Below the pieces are notes generated by a model. The model was not told the DNA's origin. It searched no databases and worked only from the letters and a program-made list of their open reading frames with translations. This document shows positions 1-12,897 of a DNA stretch of 64,000 nucleotides, piece by piece. The translations under genes were made by a program, and so were the position numbers. Numbering within the stretch: the first letter of the stretch is position 1; each line of letters begins with the position of its first letter. The DNA is from Pagrus major (Eukaryota; Chordata; Actinopteri; Spariformes; Sparidae), in assembly GCF_040436345.1 (NCBI RefSeq), contig NC_133235.1, positions 18,252,660 through 18,316,659 on the forward strand, read 5' to 3'.

Positions 1-3000
1 GAATAATACACATTTTTCATTCTAGCTTTCGGCTGTTTTTAAAAGAGAGGAAGCAGGGAGGTTGATATTGGCCCTCTGTGGAGCCAAAAGGACTTCCATT
101 GAATTTAACACCGATGCTAAGCCATCTGTAGAACTTCTTCATCCAGATTGTCCGAGACTGTTGACAAAAAATAGAGTCAGACACTTCCAATACTTGTGTG
201 TGTTATTCTTGCGACCGAGCCAAAACCTGCCGCGAAAGGAGAGCTTAACAAACATCCATTATGTGGAAAGAAGACACCCTATCGGATGACAGTTGGTTGC
301 AGGCACGTCGTTAACATTGGCTGATGGATCCCTTGGGGGACACGTAGCTCGGAGTGGTGTGAAGAAGTTTGATGAGGTGGTCAGGCCGATTTTGGTCTAA
401 ACAACTACTGTATGTAAAACCACTTACTGACAGAAGCTCCACTGCAACTCCAGAACTGTCATGTTGGATGTCTAAAATCCTTTTTCGTTAGAATATTAAA
501 TTAATAGGAGCTCCTTCTGGAAATGTCTGTATAGCAGTGTCTGCACTGTATTTGTTTCTAGTGCCTGTTACAGATAAGATGGAAGTCAAGGCAGCTGGAA
601 CACGTTCTGATCTCATAGCTTGATAGCATGTGGAGCCACGCAATAGTTTAGGCTGGGACTGAAGTTGCTTTACAGTCACATATTTCATAATCCAAGTAAA
701 ACAGAATGTGTTAATGTGCTAATCCTTTTTGAAATATACTCAACTGAAAACAGAACAAAGGCAAACTATTGTGTTTTGCCTCAATAATTTCTTTGATTTT
801 TGTAAAAAAAAAAAAAAAGAGTCAGTAACACTAGAAATGTCGGTTGAATGACACATTCCCGTCGGCCAAAAGCCAGTCGCGTGCTTTATCACAGCTGAAC
901 CGAGAAAACATATCAGCCGATCCTGTTGTCGCACAGTCGAGATTTACATCGTTTCAATGGATTTGGCGCAGCTGCAGATGGAATTCTCATAGAAAAGGAG
1001 GATATCACGCTAATGCACAGGATAAACAGGAAAGGTGAGGTTTTTGGTCTAAGTGCTCCGTTGGGATGAGCTGACGGCATCACAAGATTAAGCCAGAAAA
1101 AAGTTTGTGTTATGAAACATTGTGCATGCATGGTAGAAGTTTATAACCTGCAAAAAAAAAGATTTAAACCTAATTTACCTAACCTAGAAAAACAAACTTT
1201 TCAGCATTTTTTTAAAATCACATTTGAGCAGCTGATGCAGTTCTTTTGTCCCTGTGACCATTGAAAGGGACGTTATGGCTTCCTCTCCATTCATTTAGAA
1301 AGAGGCCTGGTCTTGTTAGCCCAAAATAACTGCTCGGGGCGTTGCCAAGATGGCTGCTTAGTGGCAGGACTTGCCTAAAAGGACTTTGATTAGACGCCAA
1401 CTACAGAAGAGTGTCTTGTGTTTGACATGAGCCAGTCCATATTTACAATTTGGCACTCTTAATATCTGCATATGCCAATGCTGAACACTGAATCCTTGCT
1501 GCTACCTTCCTAGCTGCCTCTTGTAGTTAGATTTCTGTGAATTTTTTGTGTTGATGTTAATTCAAATGAGACAGAAACTGAGATACGGAAAAGACATGAA
1601 TACAATACAGTTAGGTGTGGCTGAGGTTAGGTAACTAACATAATGGTGAGGGATGAAAAAAATCTTATTTTTTATGACTCACGCAACTTTCAAATGGCAC
1701 TCAGTTAGTTGGCGAGAAAAGGCTCAACTTTATGGATTGCTCTCCGACCTGTGGAACCTTGGCGACAACCAGTCATACTTTAAATTCCCTTATGAACCTG
1801 AAGTACATACTTGTTACCTACTCTACTTGACTTAACCACATAAAAGTACTTCAAAACAAAATGGAAAATAGCTATTTGTCATCCAAATTCTTTATTTTAT
1901 AACTTTAACAAGCTTGAATATGAAAAACCATGTGTAGGGTTCTGACTCATGTAGTCTACCGTGTCTACTATACTTTAGCCTTTCTGGAGGCTAACAGCCC
2001 CCTTGACTGAGTATCTAATGATGAAGCAGGGAGTGAGTAAATTATGTACACGCTTGCGAGAGACAAGAGTGCGTGGTAATGCAACATTACTGTCCATCTC
2101 AGTACATAAAGGGCCAATTACTTCTTGCATTGCTATCCAATGTTAACAGTTAAATTAACTATGCCAGACAGAATTCTCCAGTATGAAGGACAACTAAAGA
2201 CGTAGAACAATACTGAAGAACAAAAAAGTGCCAGGGCGCCGTTTTTGTTTTGATCAGTCTCATGTTTAGCAGTATATCCCAGTTGAAGATATGCTGACCT
2301 GCACTAAACACATCTGGTAAGATCTGTTGCAGCAGATTTCACTTTTTTCTTATCACTGTCTGAGCCATTATCAGCTGTGTTAAGCTGAGTGTTAAACAAA
2401 GGACTGCTCTCAGGGCTTTCTTCAGCCGACCCGCAGTTGACCTACGTTTGCTCCCTCACTCGCAGCACAAATCCTCATGGCATGCTTCACGCTGGCCCCC
2501 GCCGGGACGCAGTGATTTGTGTCGTGTCTGGGATGCATTCCCGCCTGCCTGTCATTGGTCAATCCAGGATTGACCCACCGTCCTTTTGACCAGTTACAGA
2601 CCACTCCTGTAGACTTTGCAGGTCGGGGATAAGATCAACAACAAGTCAAACCCACAGTGCTCTGTGTTGTTTTATCTGTCTTCGTCTCTCCTTTTGTTAC
2701 CCTGTTGTAAACTTTTTTCTCCTTCTTCGTGAACCTTTTAATGTTTTCTCCCTCTCTCCTCCTCCGACTCACTCTGCTCTTTATTGAAAACATGAGCGAG
2801 TAATCTTTCATTAGGACGACAGAGCACTAACTGCATGCATGCATGCCCTGGAGGGGGTTGTAAGTAACAGGCAGGCATTCTGAAAACATTCTTTTCTGGT
2901 AATAAAGTCCCCGTAAATTAAAACCACTTGCTGTTTTGCTCCCAAAAATAAGTCGGGCAAGGAATGCGGCTCCTCAGCTGAAAATAAAACTGTTGACAAA

Positions 3001-3496
3001 TGTTTCCCCCTTGAACTGGAAACAAATAATGCTTATTAATAAAAGCAGAAACAACAACAGAGCACTGAGGAACACTAAGATAAAGAAAGCGGTTGTAAAA
3101 TATGGAAATAATTATATTTTGTGCAATCATCTCTACTTGAGGTTGTATTTCTCTCTTTTTCCACCCTCCTCTTCCCTCACTCTCTCCTTGGCACATTGCT
3201 GACACAGCACAGCCTGAGCATGGACCCTGAAGGCCCACAACGACTACTCCCTCTCCACCTCTCTCTCTCTCTCCGAGTATATAGGTCTGCACTGAATAAA
3301 CTTCCAGTATGGACGCAGGAAGTGGCTCAGCAACTTCTCAGGTTTGGACACACTCTGTGTGGATAATAGACCTCTTGTGGAAAGCAGATGTCAGAACGAG
3401 TCAAGGACCTAATTCCTCTCCACAAGGAGCAGGGCAACATATTTCACTTCCAAGTATGTGTGGAAGATGGTGAAAGATGAAAAATGACAGGAACAG

Positions 3497-4350
3497 TTTA
3501 ACGTTTTGAAAAATACTCTATTATTTGCTCCATTGTTCGCCAAGAGTGAGATGAGAAGATTAATACCACGTTCGCGAGTGTGCTTGAAATTTGGAAGTGG
3601 AGCCAGGAGGCGATTAACCTAGCTTAGCGTTGAATAGCTACAGAAACAGGAATGTAAAAACAACCATTTGTAATTTTAGTGCGGAAACAGTGTATAACTA
3701 AATCCACTCTGATGCTCGACACTAAAATAAGATGTCTGTTCACAGATGTAGAGGGTGCTCTTTCTGTAGGAATTTATAGCGTGCGTTAACAGTTAGCCAA
3801 TAACGCCACATTTACCCAAAAGTTTGACCACTTTATCCATAAAGATAAACTACAACTCAACGCAAACAAATTAGCTAAATATGTCTGCTTGTTAGCTAAA
3901 GAATGCTAACATTTCAACAGCAACCCCTAAAACTCTTCTCTTTGATTTATAGCCAAGCACAATACACAGCTGCTACATTTAGCTAGCACTGACATTTCAA
4001 CTGTTCATGAAACACTGCCGCTCTTAGCGCATAGCTGCTCCGTCTCCTCAGTCAGAGTGACTAGAGTGTGCTCTGTCGCTCCAACAGTGTGGGGCTCTGA
4101 ATAAGTAAATTGTTTATTCCAACAGTGCTGAATGTTCCCATTGAGAGTTGCACTTAGAATATTTACCAACACACCCTACAACGGTCTGACGTAGTGACTG
4201 GAGACGTTGCATAGATGTGCCGGGCAGACGGGTTGACTGTTGTTCCACCAGGGTAGCTGTTTCTCTCTGCCCCTAGTTTTCATGCTAAGCTAAGCTAATC
4301 ACCTCCTGCTTCTAGCTCCACACTTAACCCACACACACGAGAGTAGTTAA
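3497..4350. repeat. Teleost interspersed repeat with GCTAAGCTAAGCTAA end
   Basis: The left part carries a phrase like 'gagtgagatgagaagattaa' (about 3546) followed by 'cctagcttagcg' (about 3619). The right part carries 'catgctaagctaagctaatc' (about 4281). These paired phrases in opposite sense are typical of a DNA-element repeat very common in percomorph fish (recognition from memory). Boundaries are approximate. No transposase frame is visible, so it would be non-autonomous. Confidence 0.55.
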
Positions 4351-5279
4351 AATATGCCTGGTATAAGTTACCAGATCTCAACCCTACTGCAAAACTATGG
4401 AAGATTGTGAAGCAACGTGCTCTTCACCACCATCATCAAAACACCAAGTGAGGAAATATTTTCTGGATGAAATTTATTTTTTTCTCTCTGCAGGAGACAC
4501 GACGAATCTCTGCCAAGGAACTCTAAACAGTCCCAAAAACCTTACTAAGACCTTGGGTTTTTCTTTAATTTGTCAACCATCTGTATTGTCAGTTACACAA
4601 TGATCTTGCTGTTTTATTTGAGAAGTTTCATTGACATTTTGAAATGTTTTGACGTGTCAACTTCCTTTAACCCTTGGTCCCACACAGCTGCTTGGGGGCT
4701 ATAGTTCAAGTAGTTGAGCAGGAGGTACAGATGCTAAGAATAAATAATGTAGTCTGTAAATCTTGTCTGAATCACATATTTTCTTACACAAAAGTTTGGT
4801 TTGGAAGCCAGAAAATCCAAATTCCCCTCTTCTTATAAAGTCATTCGGATAAACACACACATACATTCAGGGATTAGGCAGTAAGACGTGTGCACATGTG
4901 TAAATTGATCGTGACGACAAACAATGTGGACTCCCACTGCACCCGAACTTCCTGACATACGACCGCTGAGCGCTCGGATGACACACATACTCTAAAACAC
5001 CTCTAAAACCAGAGGGACCACTGTGACCATTTCAACCCACAGTGTTGAAACTTGATCTGTGTTCTGGGACAGAAGCAGGAGAAAGTCATCAGGAGACTCT
5101 CATACATCACACTGAGGTTATGGTTCCTCACAGCTATGCAGTCAAAGAGAGAAATTATATAGCTGCGAGTAGCAAATAATAGTGTCTAGGAGCTGTGGCA
5201 GTCATTGAATTTAAGCAAATGGTCAGCGTAGATTGGCGGGTGTATAACACAGACACATAAAGACAAGGTATTTGTGACT

Positions 5280-6130
5280 TATATGACATTTGGTGCTGCA
5301 TGCGACCAAGCCCCCCGGACGAGTGCCAGGGTTTGAAGCCAACTTTCGTAGTGGCCAAACCGTGCAATGACGTCACTGATTCACTGGGGTCCAAAAATAC
5401 TTTTTCCCATAAGCTTACATTGTGAAAGAAGTAAAACGGGGGATTATTTTTTCTGAGTGTCACAACCCCCCCATGACATGACTTGTTTCACTATCAGAAT
5501 TTGAGCCATTTTGTCCAATAACATTTTGAAAGTTTAGAGGAGCTGCATGATCAAATCTTTTTATCTCTATTCAAGGTAGCCGGGTGCTAAACCGGAAGTT
5601 AGCCGAAGTCTCGAGTGTTTAACTCTATGGACCCGGCACTTCTACACCTGGGAAGTGGAGCTTTTTTGACTTCATGTGTCGCTGAGTTTCTTGTAGACCA
5701 AGAAATTGATACAGAATTAAACTGTAAAGCTCGAGGCCAAAAATCCAAAAGAAGTCACATCCCCTCAGAAGTTACAGAACATCTTGTTCTATCTTTGATG
5801 GTTCAAGTGTAATAGGCCTAAAATAAAAAAACAAGCCTGTTATTATCTGTATTTATGCCATATTAAGACTTGTATGGATAGAAAATAGTAGTTTGGCATT
5901 ATGGCGATCAGCATCTTTGTTTGTTGGAGCCGTTAGATTTGAAAGAGCAGGTGGACATGGTGATTGGATCTCACTGAAAACCTGAGGACATACGGCGGTG
6001 GCGACTTTATCATCTTTTAGCCCCCTTGTGGCTATTAGAAAGAATGCAGGTTAAAGGCCGCGTCGGTCTCATTTTTCAGACCCGGAAGCTCCATCCACTT
6101 ATTATACTGTCTACGGAAAGGACCAAGCTT
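5280..6130. repeat. Composite interspersed repeat block
   Basis: Positions about 5308-5440 resemble 11036-11160 closely, including 'cataagcttacattgtgaaa' in both and a shared 'ggccaaaccgtg' phrase, so this is a second copy of part of the 10.8-11.7 kb element. The adjoining 5580-6130 has the look of a further degraded element ('ccggaagttagccgaag', 'gacccggaagctcc'). The minus-strand open frame at 5155-5463 is just this repeat read through. Boundaries are approximate. Confidence 0.55.
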
Positions 6131-6963
6131 CAGGAAACTTGGGCACACTCAAGAGCATTATGCGGCTACAGAAATTGCATGATTGGCTAATGGAGGCTGC
6201 AACTTAAGTACTATAATCAATCATATTAAATGGAAAATTATCTTTTTCTTTAATAACTGCTGCTGCTTAACCCTAACAGACATTTCAGACACAGGCAAAA
6301 ACCTTGGATTAGTTTTCAAAAGTGGGTTTTGCATATTCTGCTAAAATCCCTCTTGGAGGAAATGGTTGTGGCTCGTGTCAGAAGATCCGTCTTAACTCGA
6401 GGAATGTGTTAATATAACATTTTTGAAGGTGCTACACACAGCTGGGGAGTTACCAACATCTGGCCAAAGGGTGTAATTTTTATTGCCTGATGAGCGGGTG
6501 AGATTATGAACCTGTCTGGAAAGATTGGGTCTGAGAGGCTGACACACAGGAGGAAATCAGCCGAGAGTGATATTTTTGGTTTCTGACCAAGTTATTATGT
6601 GCAGTTTTGCACCCAGTGAAACAAAAGTACACTGAGATGCTGATAAGGTTGCAAGGTCAGTCGACCGTTCAGGAACACCCAGGATGCTGCGGTTACTCTT
6701 TCCACTGTACCCCACTGCTGTTACAACAGAAATGAAAATGAAAGCAGCAGCCAAAAATAAGTTAGTTTCTGGGAAATGAGGTGTGGCCTTTTAACCTTGT
6801 GGATTATTGTCCGTGGGTCACTGCCAAGCAAAATACTGTATTTAAAGAAAATATTCTTTATGCAATAATTTGGAGATTTGAAATCACTGAGGTGTAACAC
6901 TGAACCAGTGAAGGTGGTCCTTTAAGTTCACAGCTGGAAGTGAAGAGGTCACTTGATACTCAC

Positions 6964-9856
6964 CAAACCTCTTATAACCAAAGGACTGCACCTCCTCCTC
7001 ATCAGCAAAGTCGTCTGGAGGGAGAACACAGAAGAAGAAATAAATGAATGTTAAATGAAACACAAAGAGCTACGAAACAAGAGACCGGGGCACTAATTCA
7101 TTAAATGACATAAGAATCTGAGCATCTAAATAAATTAAATTCTCAGACAGAAAGAAATCTGAGGTCAAAGTCCACGTCAGCAGATAGAATTTTCTCATTT
7201 TTTGGCAAAAGCAGTAAACTATCCTGCTGATGAAGACTGTGAACTGCTGTCCAAGGTCAAGAATTGACTTTTCAATCAATTTTATGATACAGGACTTGTT
7301 TCGTCCCGGTTTCACAGTCCACTGAAGCCATTTTTTGTGCAGCATTTCATATTAAACAAAACATACACCCTGTCTCACTCAGACTCGCTCAGTCCTTTAA
7401 GTAAACTCTCTTTTTCTTTGACTCGGTGGGATGACTCCCTCTCCCATGGCCCGACAGTCCCTGAGTGTCGTCTCCTTTCAAGCTCCTCTCATGCCTGTGG
7501 GAAAGTACTTTGCCAACTTCAAAGCTGTTTTTCTGTCATCAGCCATGGCCAGTAAAAATAAAGAAACACCACACGTCCCGGAGACCTTGAGAAAAACAGA
7601 AGATCTCTTCTTCTATAATGCCAAAAGCAGGGAGGTGTGGCAAGATGAGAGTAATCGCTGTCCATCAGAGAGGCATAGAAAAGCTAATTATAGTGCAAAC
7701 AGGTGAAGGAAGAAAGCAGATTGTCTTTTTTGTGGTGTATTGCATGCCTCGTCCTGAACTAAATTGTCTGTGAAGACTCATAAATTACTGTTCTGGGCAT
7801 TGAAACAGTCATGACAGAGAGCAGAGTGAGCTAAGAGGTGACAAGAATGATCCAAACAGTTGTAAAAAAAAATAAAAAATCTAAAAACCACATCTTACTT
7901 GAAGAGTTTGCCTTTCAAATACCCCCGATACCCTGTTTCCTGTTTGTGTTCCCAAGCAACATTATTGTGTCCCATCACAATGGTAATTTTACCGTAAGTG
8001 TGTCTGGCTTCTAAAGAGCCATTCGGGGAAATGGAGTTCATCACATTTTACCCAAAGGGGGTGAAAACTGAGTGGATTTGAAAGTAGACGGATGATTAAA
8101 CTCATTGTTATTTTGATGTTGGGATGAATATTGCTGCATGGGGCCATAATACTGAAGAGGGATTGCTCAACATGAGATGAACAGACCCCAGTGAGTGCTG
8201 ATCTAATGTTGAAGGTCAAAACACGGGGCACCTGGGTTAAAACTGGGCTAGGTTGGGCTGAAAAGTTAACTGTTTTCAGATTAAATTACACATAACTCTT
8301 GGAGAAACAGCATTTTAATGCCTATGTTTCAAAATATAGTTAACACCTGCCCCACACTGAAATATAGTCATTAGTTTCTGATGAAATCTAGCTCATTCTT
8401 GAAGGTCAGTGTTTTTGTTACCTTAGAATGAGTCCTTTTATCTACAGAGGGCGCGGGCCCTCTTCCACGGAGTATGCCATGTTTCTACAGTAGCCCACAA
8501 TGGACAAACCAAACACTGGCTCTGGAGAGGACCTTTTTTTTAGCAGCCACCGTAGGGGAGGCTGTTACAGTCTGCAGCCTCGATACTAGATAACGCTAAA
8601 TCCTATACACGCACAACCATGTGTCCACAGTGTAAATAAAGTCATATCAAATCAATCTGGGATCTTGAGGCTTCCGTAGACGAGCTGTATGGAGACATTT
8701 TATGTTTTTTTCGGTTGCTTTTTTCACAATTTAAAACAAGTCCCCATCTACCTCTAGCTCCAGAAATGTTCTGTGGACTACAAAACTTCTTCTGACCTTC
8801 CATCAGCATGTAGGTGAGTAGATAATGACTAAATGAGGTGTCCACAGTGCTGCCCAGGTCCTTAAAGGAAAACATCAAACGACAAATAAATCACATAGAC
8901 AAAACAAACAACAGCATTCCTGCATTCCTCCAAAAACAACAACATCATGGTTTACATGTCTCGTCGCCTCTCACTGTAATTTCACAGTAGTAACAGGAAG
9001 TGGCCGACATGCCAGTCACATCACAGAGTCACTGTGAGAGCGCAGGGCTGTTTATATTCATGCCCACAATGCACAGCTCTGTGTTAGTATTCTCAGATGG
9101 GCCACAGGGTGGCGGGAGTCATGTAGTGTTTACACAGGGTAACAAGAGGCTGCTGACCTATCAAGTGCTTTTGTAAGTGGGTGAGGATGACGCGCACGGT
9201 TTTAATGTCACCACAGGAGAATCATATTTATTTGTTTACTTTGACTAAACCTTTATTTAAAAGTATGAGTTGTTGCCCGCTGACCACCGTGACTCACGCA
9301 CTTTGTGCTCTCTTTTATTTTATGTAATGTGTTGAAAGGCAGCCAGACATTAGGGTTACAGCCTGCCACAATAAAGCTGTTCATGTACGGGACTTAAGCC
9401 TGACTCAGTGTTTCCTTCTGTGCTTTGGATTTCTTGAAGCCCAAGCAAACTTTTGAAGCACGCCGCAGCAACGTAAAAATACCAAGAAAGCAGCTTAAAA
9501 GCACAAATAATTTCACATTTGAGGACAAACTGACTAAAAAGCTTGCTCTCTTGGTGCAGCTGCAATCACGTGTTTTTTTGGCTCCGTTGTGCATATTTCT
9601 GTGAGTGTAGGTTAGTGTTTGATGTGCAGCAGCGACCAGATGCAAAAGATCCCAAACAGAGTCCCTTAATTGAAACCAGATGTCAGACGCGAGTTGTAGC
9701 CCACGCATTCCTCGCGTCTCAGACCGAGAGAGGGAAAAGAGGCAGAAAAGTGACAAAGAAAGCGCGAGAGGAGTGTTGTGCGTGCAGAAAATAGATCAAA
9801 TGATCAGCTGTGATGTTTTTTCCTCATGTATGCCTCTTAATGAGCCTACCTTTCAT
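6964..9856 (-). CDS. colec12: Collectin-12 (scavenger receptor CL-P1), first two coding exons, partial
   Basis: Coding exon 1 is only seven bases (9856-9850: ATG AAA G), followed by donor GTAGGC. Exon 2 is 7014-6964, with acceptor CCCTCCAG and donor GTGAGTAT. Joined, they read MKDDFADEEEVQSFGYKRF, which matches the cytoplasmic N-terminus of vertebrate collectin-12 almost residue for residue (human as recalled: MKDDFAEEEEVQSFGYKRF). The family is a type II membrane scavenger receptor with coiled-coil, collagen-like and C-type lectin domains that binds oxidised LDL, microbes and glycans; those domains lie off the left edge. The cytoplasmic tail includes a YKRF tyrosine motif, a candidate endocytic signal. 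The start has a good context (A at -3). Position next to clul1 and on the opposite strand agrees with human chromosome 18. Confidence 0.88.
7015..9849 (-). other. colec12 intron 1
   Basis: A 2.8 kb intron between the seven-base coding exon and exon 2, bounded by a GTAGGC donor and a CCTCCAG acceptor on the minus strand. Phase is 1 (ATG AAA G | AC GAC). I see no further exon, RNA gene or clear mobile element in it. Confidence 0.75.
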
Positions 9857-10110
9857 TGTGGCTTACAGGACTCTACCGTTGTGAAGCTGCTGTTTGAAGT
9901 TACATCCACAGCATCGCAGTGGCATGCGCCCAAAAGCTCCCTGTGAGCGCACGGCACCTTGGATGTGCGAGTTTCCCCCAATATCCACTGTTATTTCTGT
10001 GGAGTAGTGACAAATAACAAGTCAGAGCTCCATCCGTGACTCTTCACTCTGGGGAGGATCTCCTACAGCGCAGGTAACTTCAGGGTCGCCCCTCAGACGC
10101 TGCAGCAAAA
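9857..10110 (-). promoter_or_regulatory. Probable colec12 5' UTR and core promoter region
   Basis: Minus-strand sequence directly before the colec12 ATG, moderately GC-rich compared with flanks. It should contain the 5' UTR, whose start cannot be placed from sequence alone. No TATA box is obvious. A CACGTG E-box lies further upstream at 10314-10319, next to a long GT repeat. Confidence 0.4.
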
Positions 10111-10354
10111 AGAGGCACTGAACTTTGTTGCAAGAGCGAGAGAAAGAAACTTGTTATTTGTCTGGTAGTTTGGAGAGATGCAGAGGTGAGGATGTATCCC
10201 GGTCCAGCTCAGCTCTCTGTGGTACCCGCAGCAGTAACCGGAGACACTCAAAAAAAGTGCAGGAATCCAAACGTGAGAGGAAGTGGTGCGCCCGTAGGGC
10301 TGCCTGCAGAAACCACGTGTTCCCACATCTGTGCGCACCGCCTGCACCCCTGCC

Positions 10355-10356
<2 letters not shown>

Positions 10357-10422
<66 letters not shown>
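10357..10422. repeat. (GT)33 microsatellite
   Basis: An uninterrupted GT dinucleotide run of 66 bases about 500 bases upstream of the colec12 start codon. It is long enough to be length-polymorphic and can adopt Z-DNA. Peptides predicted across it are artefacts. Confidence 0.98.
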
Positions 10423-10425
<3 letters not shown>

Positions 10426-10791
10426 ATATACAGCCCGCAGTTACGCTGAATAAGCTTCTTTATATTGCATTGTATGAACGATAAACAGACATAACTTACA
10501 GATGAACAGAAAGCAACATGTGGGGCTGTGGATGTCAAAATAAAAGCATCCATGTGTCGTTTTTTTGTCGTGTAGACATACACTGCTTAAATTAGTGAGG
10601 GATGTTGGGATATTTTAGTGTTTCACTTGATTGTTTCTTCTGTGACATATCTGGATTTTTATTGTGAGTGCAGGAAAACAGTCAACCAGCCTAAGTGTAA
10701 ATTAATGTGTACTGAAATGTTATTGTTTTGGCTGCTTTTATACTGTAATTTGTCTAATGAAGTTTACAAATATACAGTTATCTAAAAATGC

Positions 10792-11742
10792 TTAAAGCTC
10801 CCATATTAAACTCATTTTCAGGTTCATATTTTTATTTTAGGTGTCTACTAGAAAATGTTTACATGCTTCAATGTTCAATAAACACATTATTTTTCTCATA
10901 CTGTCCACTGCTGCAGCACCTCTATTCAGCCTTTATCTGAATGCTCTGTTTCAGTGCCTGTCACTTTAAGACCCACCTCCAGCCAAGTCTGCTCTGATTG
11001 GTCAGCTCTCACAGTTCCATACAGACACTGCCAAGCCCCCAGGAAGAGCGCCAGGCTTTGAAGGCAATGTTCATAGAGGCCAAACCGTGTAATTACAACA
11101 TCACCTGATGCACTGTGGCCCAAGACTTTTTCCCATAAGCTTACATTGTGAAAGAAGTGGCTGTAAAACCGTGGATACATTTTTGGAACCAGGCCATAAG
11201 AATGAACAGGATTCTGCCACCAACGCTGTGTCTGTCCGCCATGTTTCACCAAGACCTGATTTATTATACAAGAAGATGTGGGAATCTCACTTTCTACAAT
11301 AAATCCAAAAATGGAGAAACTCTTATCCTGCACATCAGACTCACCTTTCTTAATTACTTACTTGGAGGCAGCAACAAGCTGATAAATTGATATGACGCAT
11401 CAAGGTCCAAGATTATCATTCATTTAGTGTAATATTTCTGGCCAACAGGCAAATCAAAGTCCAATATTCACCATCTTTTATCTGTTTTTGGTCTCTGTCT
11501 ACTCCTGAAGAAAGTATCGGGCTGCTAAATGCTTCACTATATTCTTCCGACAATCACTAACTTGTCTGTCTCTGTCGTTTAGTGCTGAGCAGGCAACGCA
11601 TAGTGGGTTTGTCAGAGCTTGTTCAGTTGAAAACAGTTGCCTGTTACGGCTGCAAAGTTGAGTCGTAAAACCAAAACAATGAGCTGGAAGATGCTATAAA
11701 TCTCCGTAGAGCCTATACATTTCTGATTACAGCAGCTTTAAA
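10792..11742. mobile_element. Non-autonomous DNA element with TTAAAGCT ends
   Basis: The left end reads TTAAAGCTCCCATATT and the right end AGCAGCTTTAA; the terminal eight bases are inverted copies and each end is TTAA. The interior shares segments with 25617-25760 ('tactagaaaatgtttacatg') and with 5308-5440. No transposase is encoded. The minus-strand 135-codon frame at 10926-11333 is the repeat read through. Assignment to a superfamily (piggyBac-like TTAA target versus hAT) is not possible by eye. Confidence 0.55.
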
Positions 11743-12777
11743 TTATACACATTTAAATTTTGCGTGTTCCCCCAAATGACTATAGCACAAAGTCTCAAGT
11801 GTACGTTTTTTGTTCTTAACATCTGCTGTTAGTTTACAATGAAGTTAAATAGAGTTTCCAATTGTTGCATGAGCATTACTGCACTTTGAACTGAGGAAAT
11901 ATCTGCTACACGCTCCCCTTTGAGCTTTTTTTCTTGAAGGAGCAACACTAAGACATCATTAACACCAATCTTGTTCCCTCATAGACAAAAGTCAACACAG
12001 CTCTCAGCCCTGTTGGTTCCCAGCCCTTAACTGTTTCATCCATTACTTCAGGTCTCTGTAAAGCAGTTTATCCCCTGCACCTGTTTATCTCTTCAGCTCA
12101 GGCTTTGATCCGTACCACAAAACTTAACACAAGCCCACATTGAGAGCCGGTTATAAGGACCTGCTGCTGCACAGTGAAGTTTGTAAAACTCTCCAAAAAC
12201 TAAAAAGTGCAGTTGACCAAAAAATAGTTTCTCCTGGATTAATTCTTAATCGTAGATGGTTTACTGTGATTTATGTTTATGCCTCTGTGAGTGATTGCTT
12301 GAATGTATCAGACCTTTTTACTGTCAACTGTTTTATGTTTAGGTCAGCCACGGGAGAACACGGGAAGAGCGTTTCTCCCTGCAGTGTTATAGGAACCAGG
12401 TGTCGAAGGTGACAGCGAGGCTGCAGACTGAGCTGAAGTGCTGGCTGGTTTTGATTATTAACCGGTGAGGACCCTATTTTCTGGGTCACAGCATGCAAAG
12501 AGGGCACATTTTTTAGGTAGATGGGGCACCAGTGAAGAGACGGGGACAGAGGAACCCTTTCACCCCACATTCCATCAGGAGAGGAGATGCTAAACAGCTT
12601 CCTACTGAGAGGAATGTTTCCTTTTTCCAAAAATACTCTGGATTACATCTGAGTATAGATCTAAGAATAGCCTTTGGTAGTTTATACACTGTAAATTTAC
12701 CACAGAATTACCAAGTAAAGTATGACTACTCAATATAAGTTGTACAAGCTAAAAAGTTCCAACAACTTTATTGTTAC

Positions 12778-12897
12778 GTCGTATGTCTTCTGATTAAGAA
12801 ATGCCTATCAGAAAATGACAGAATCAGTGGTCAACCTACTCTCTGAAATGTGTTCTTTCATTTTCTGGAAGCATTTCTTCATCAGAAGTCATACGAC
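12778..12897. repeat. Imperfect inverted repeat, about 40-base arms with 39-base loop
   Basis: The left arm (12778-12818, beginning gtcgtatgtcttctgatt) is complementary, with few mismatches and one extra base, to the right arm (12858-12897, ending cagaagtcatacgac). Weaker complementarity continues outward for about 20 bases ('ccaacaacttta' against 'gatatgttggg'). This could be a fold-back mobile element or the precursor of a small RNA. No mature miRNA is recognised. Confidence 0.8.

Larger units (their letters stand above)
1..6963. other. colec12 intron 2 (partial), no coding exon seen
   Basis: Lies downstream (minus sense) of colec12 exon 2 and runs to the left edge. I looked on the minus strand for the next expected exon, which encodes a Cys-x-x-Cys juxtamembrane segment and the transmembrane helix, and did not find it, so intron 2 is probably longer than 6.9 kb. 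Short open frames here show no splice context or recognisable motif. The interval contains two repeat blocks (about 3497-4350 and 5280-6130) listed separately. Confidence 0.6.

Noticed and set aside
1-6963. colec12 exon 3 (transmembrane exon)
   Set aside because: No minus-strand segment with the expected Cys-x-x-Cys and hydrophobic helix between an acceptor and a donor was found, so it is probably outside the window.
10357-10422. CRISPR-like or satellite array
   Set aside because: A simple dinucleotide repeat without spacers, in a vertebrate genome.
10926-11333. 135-codon minus-strand open frame similar to one at 5155-5463
   Set aside because: Similarity arises because both lie in copies of the same non-coding interspersed repeat; there is no transposase motif.
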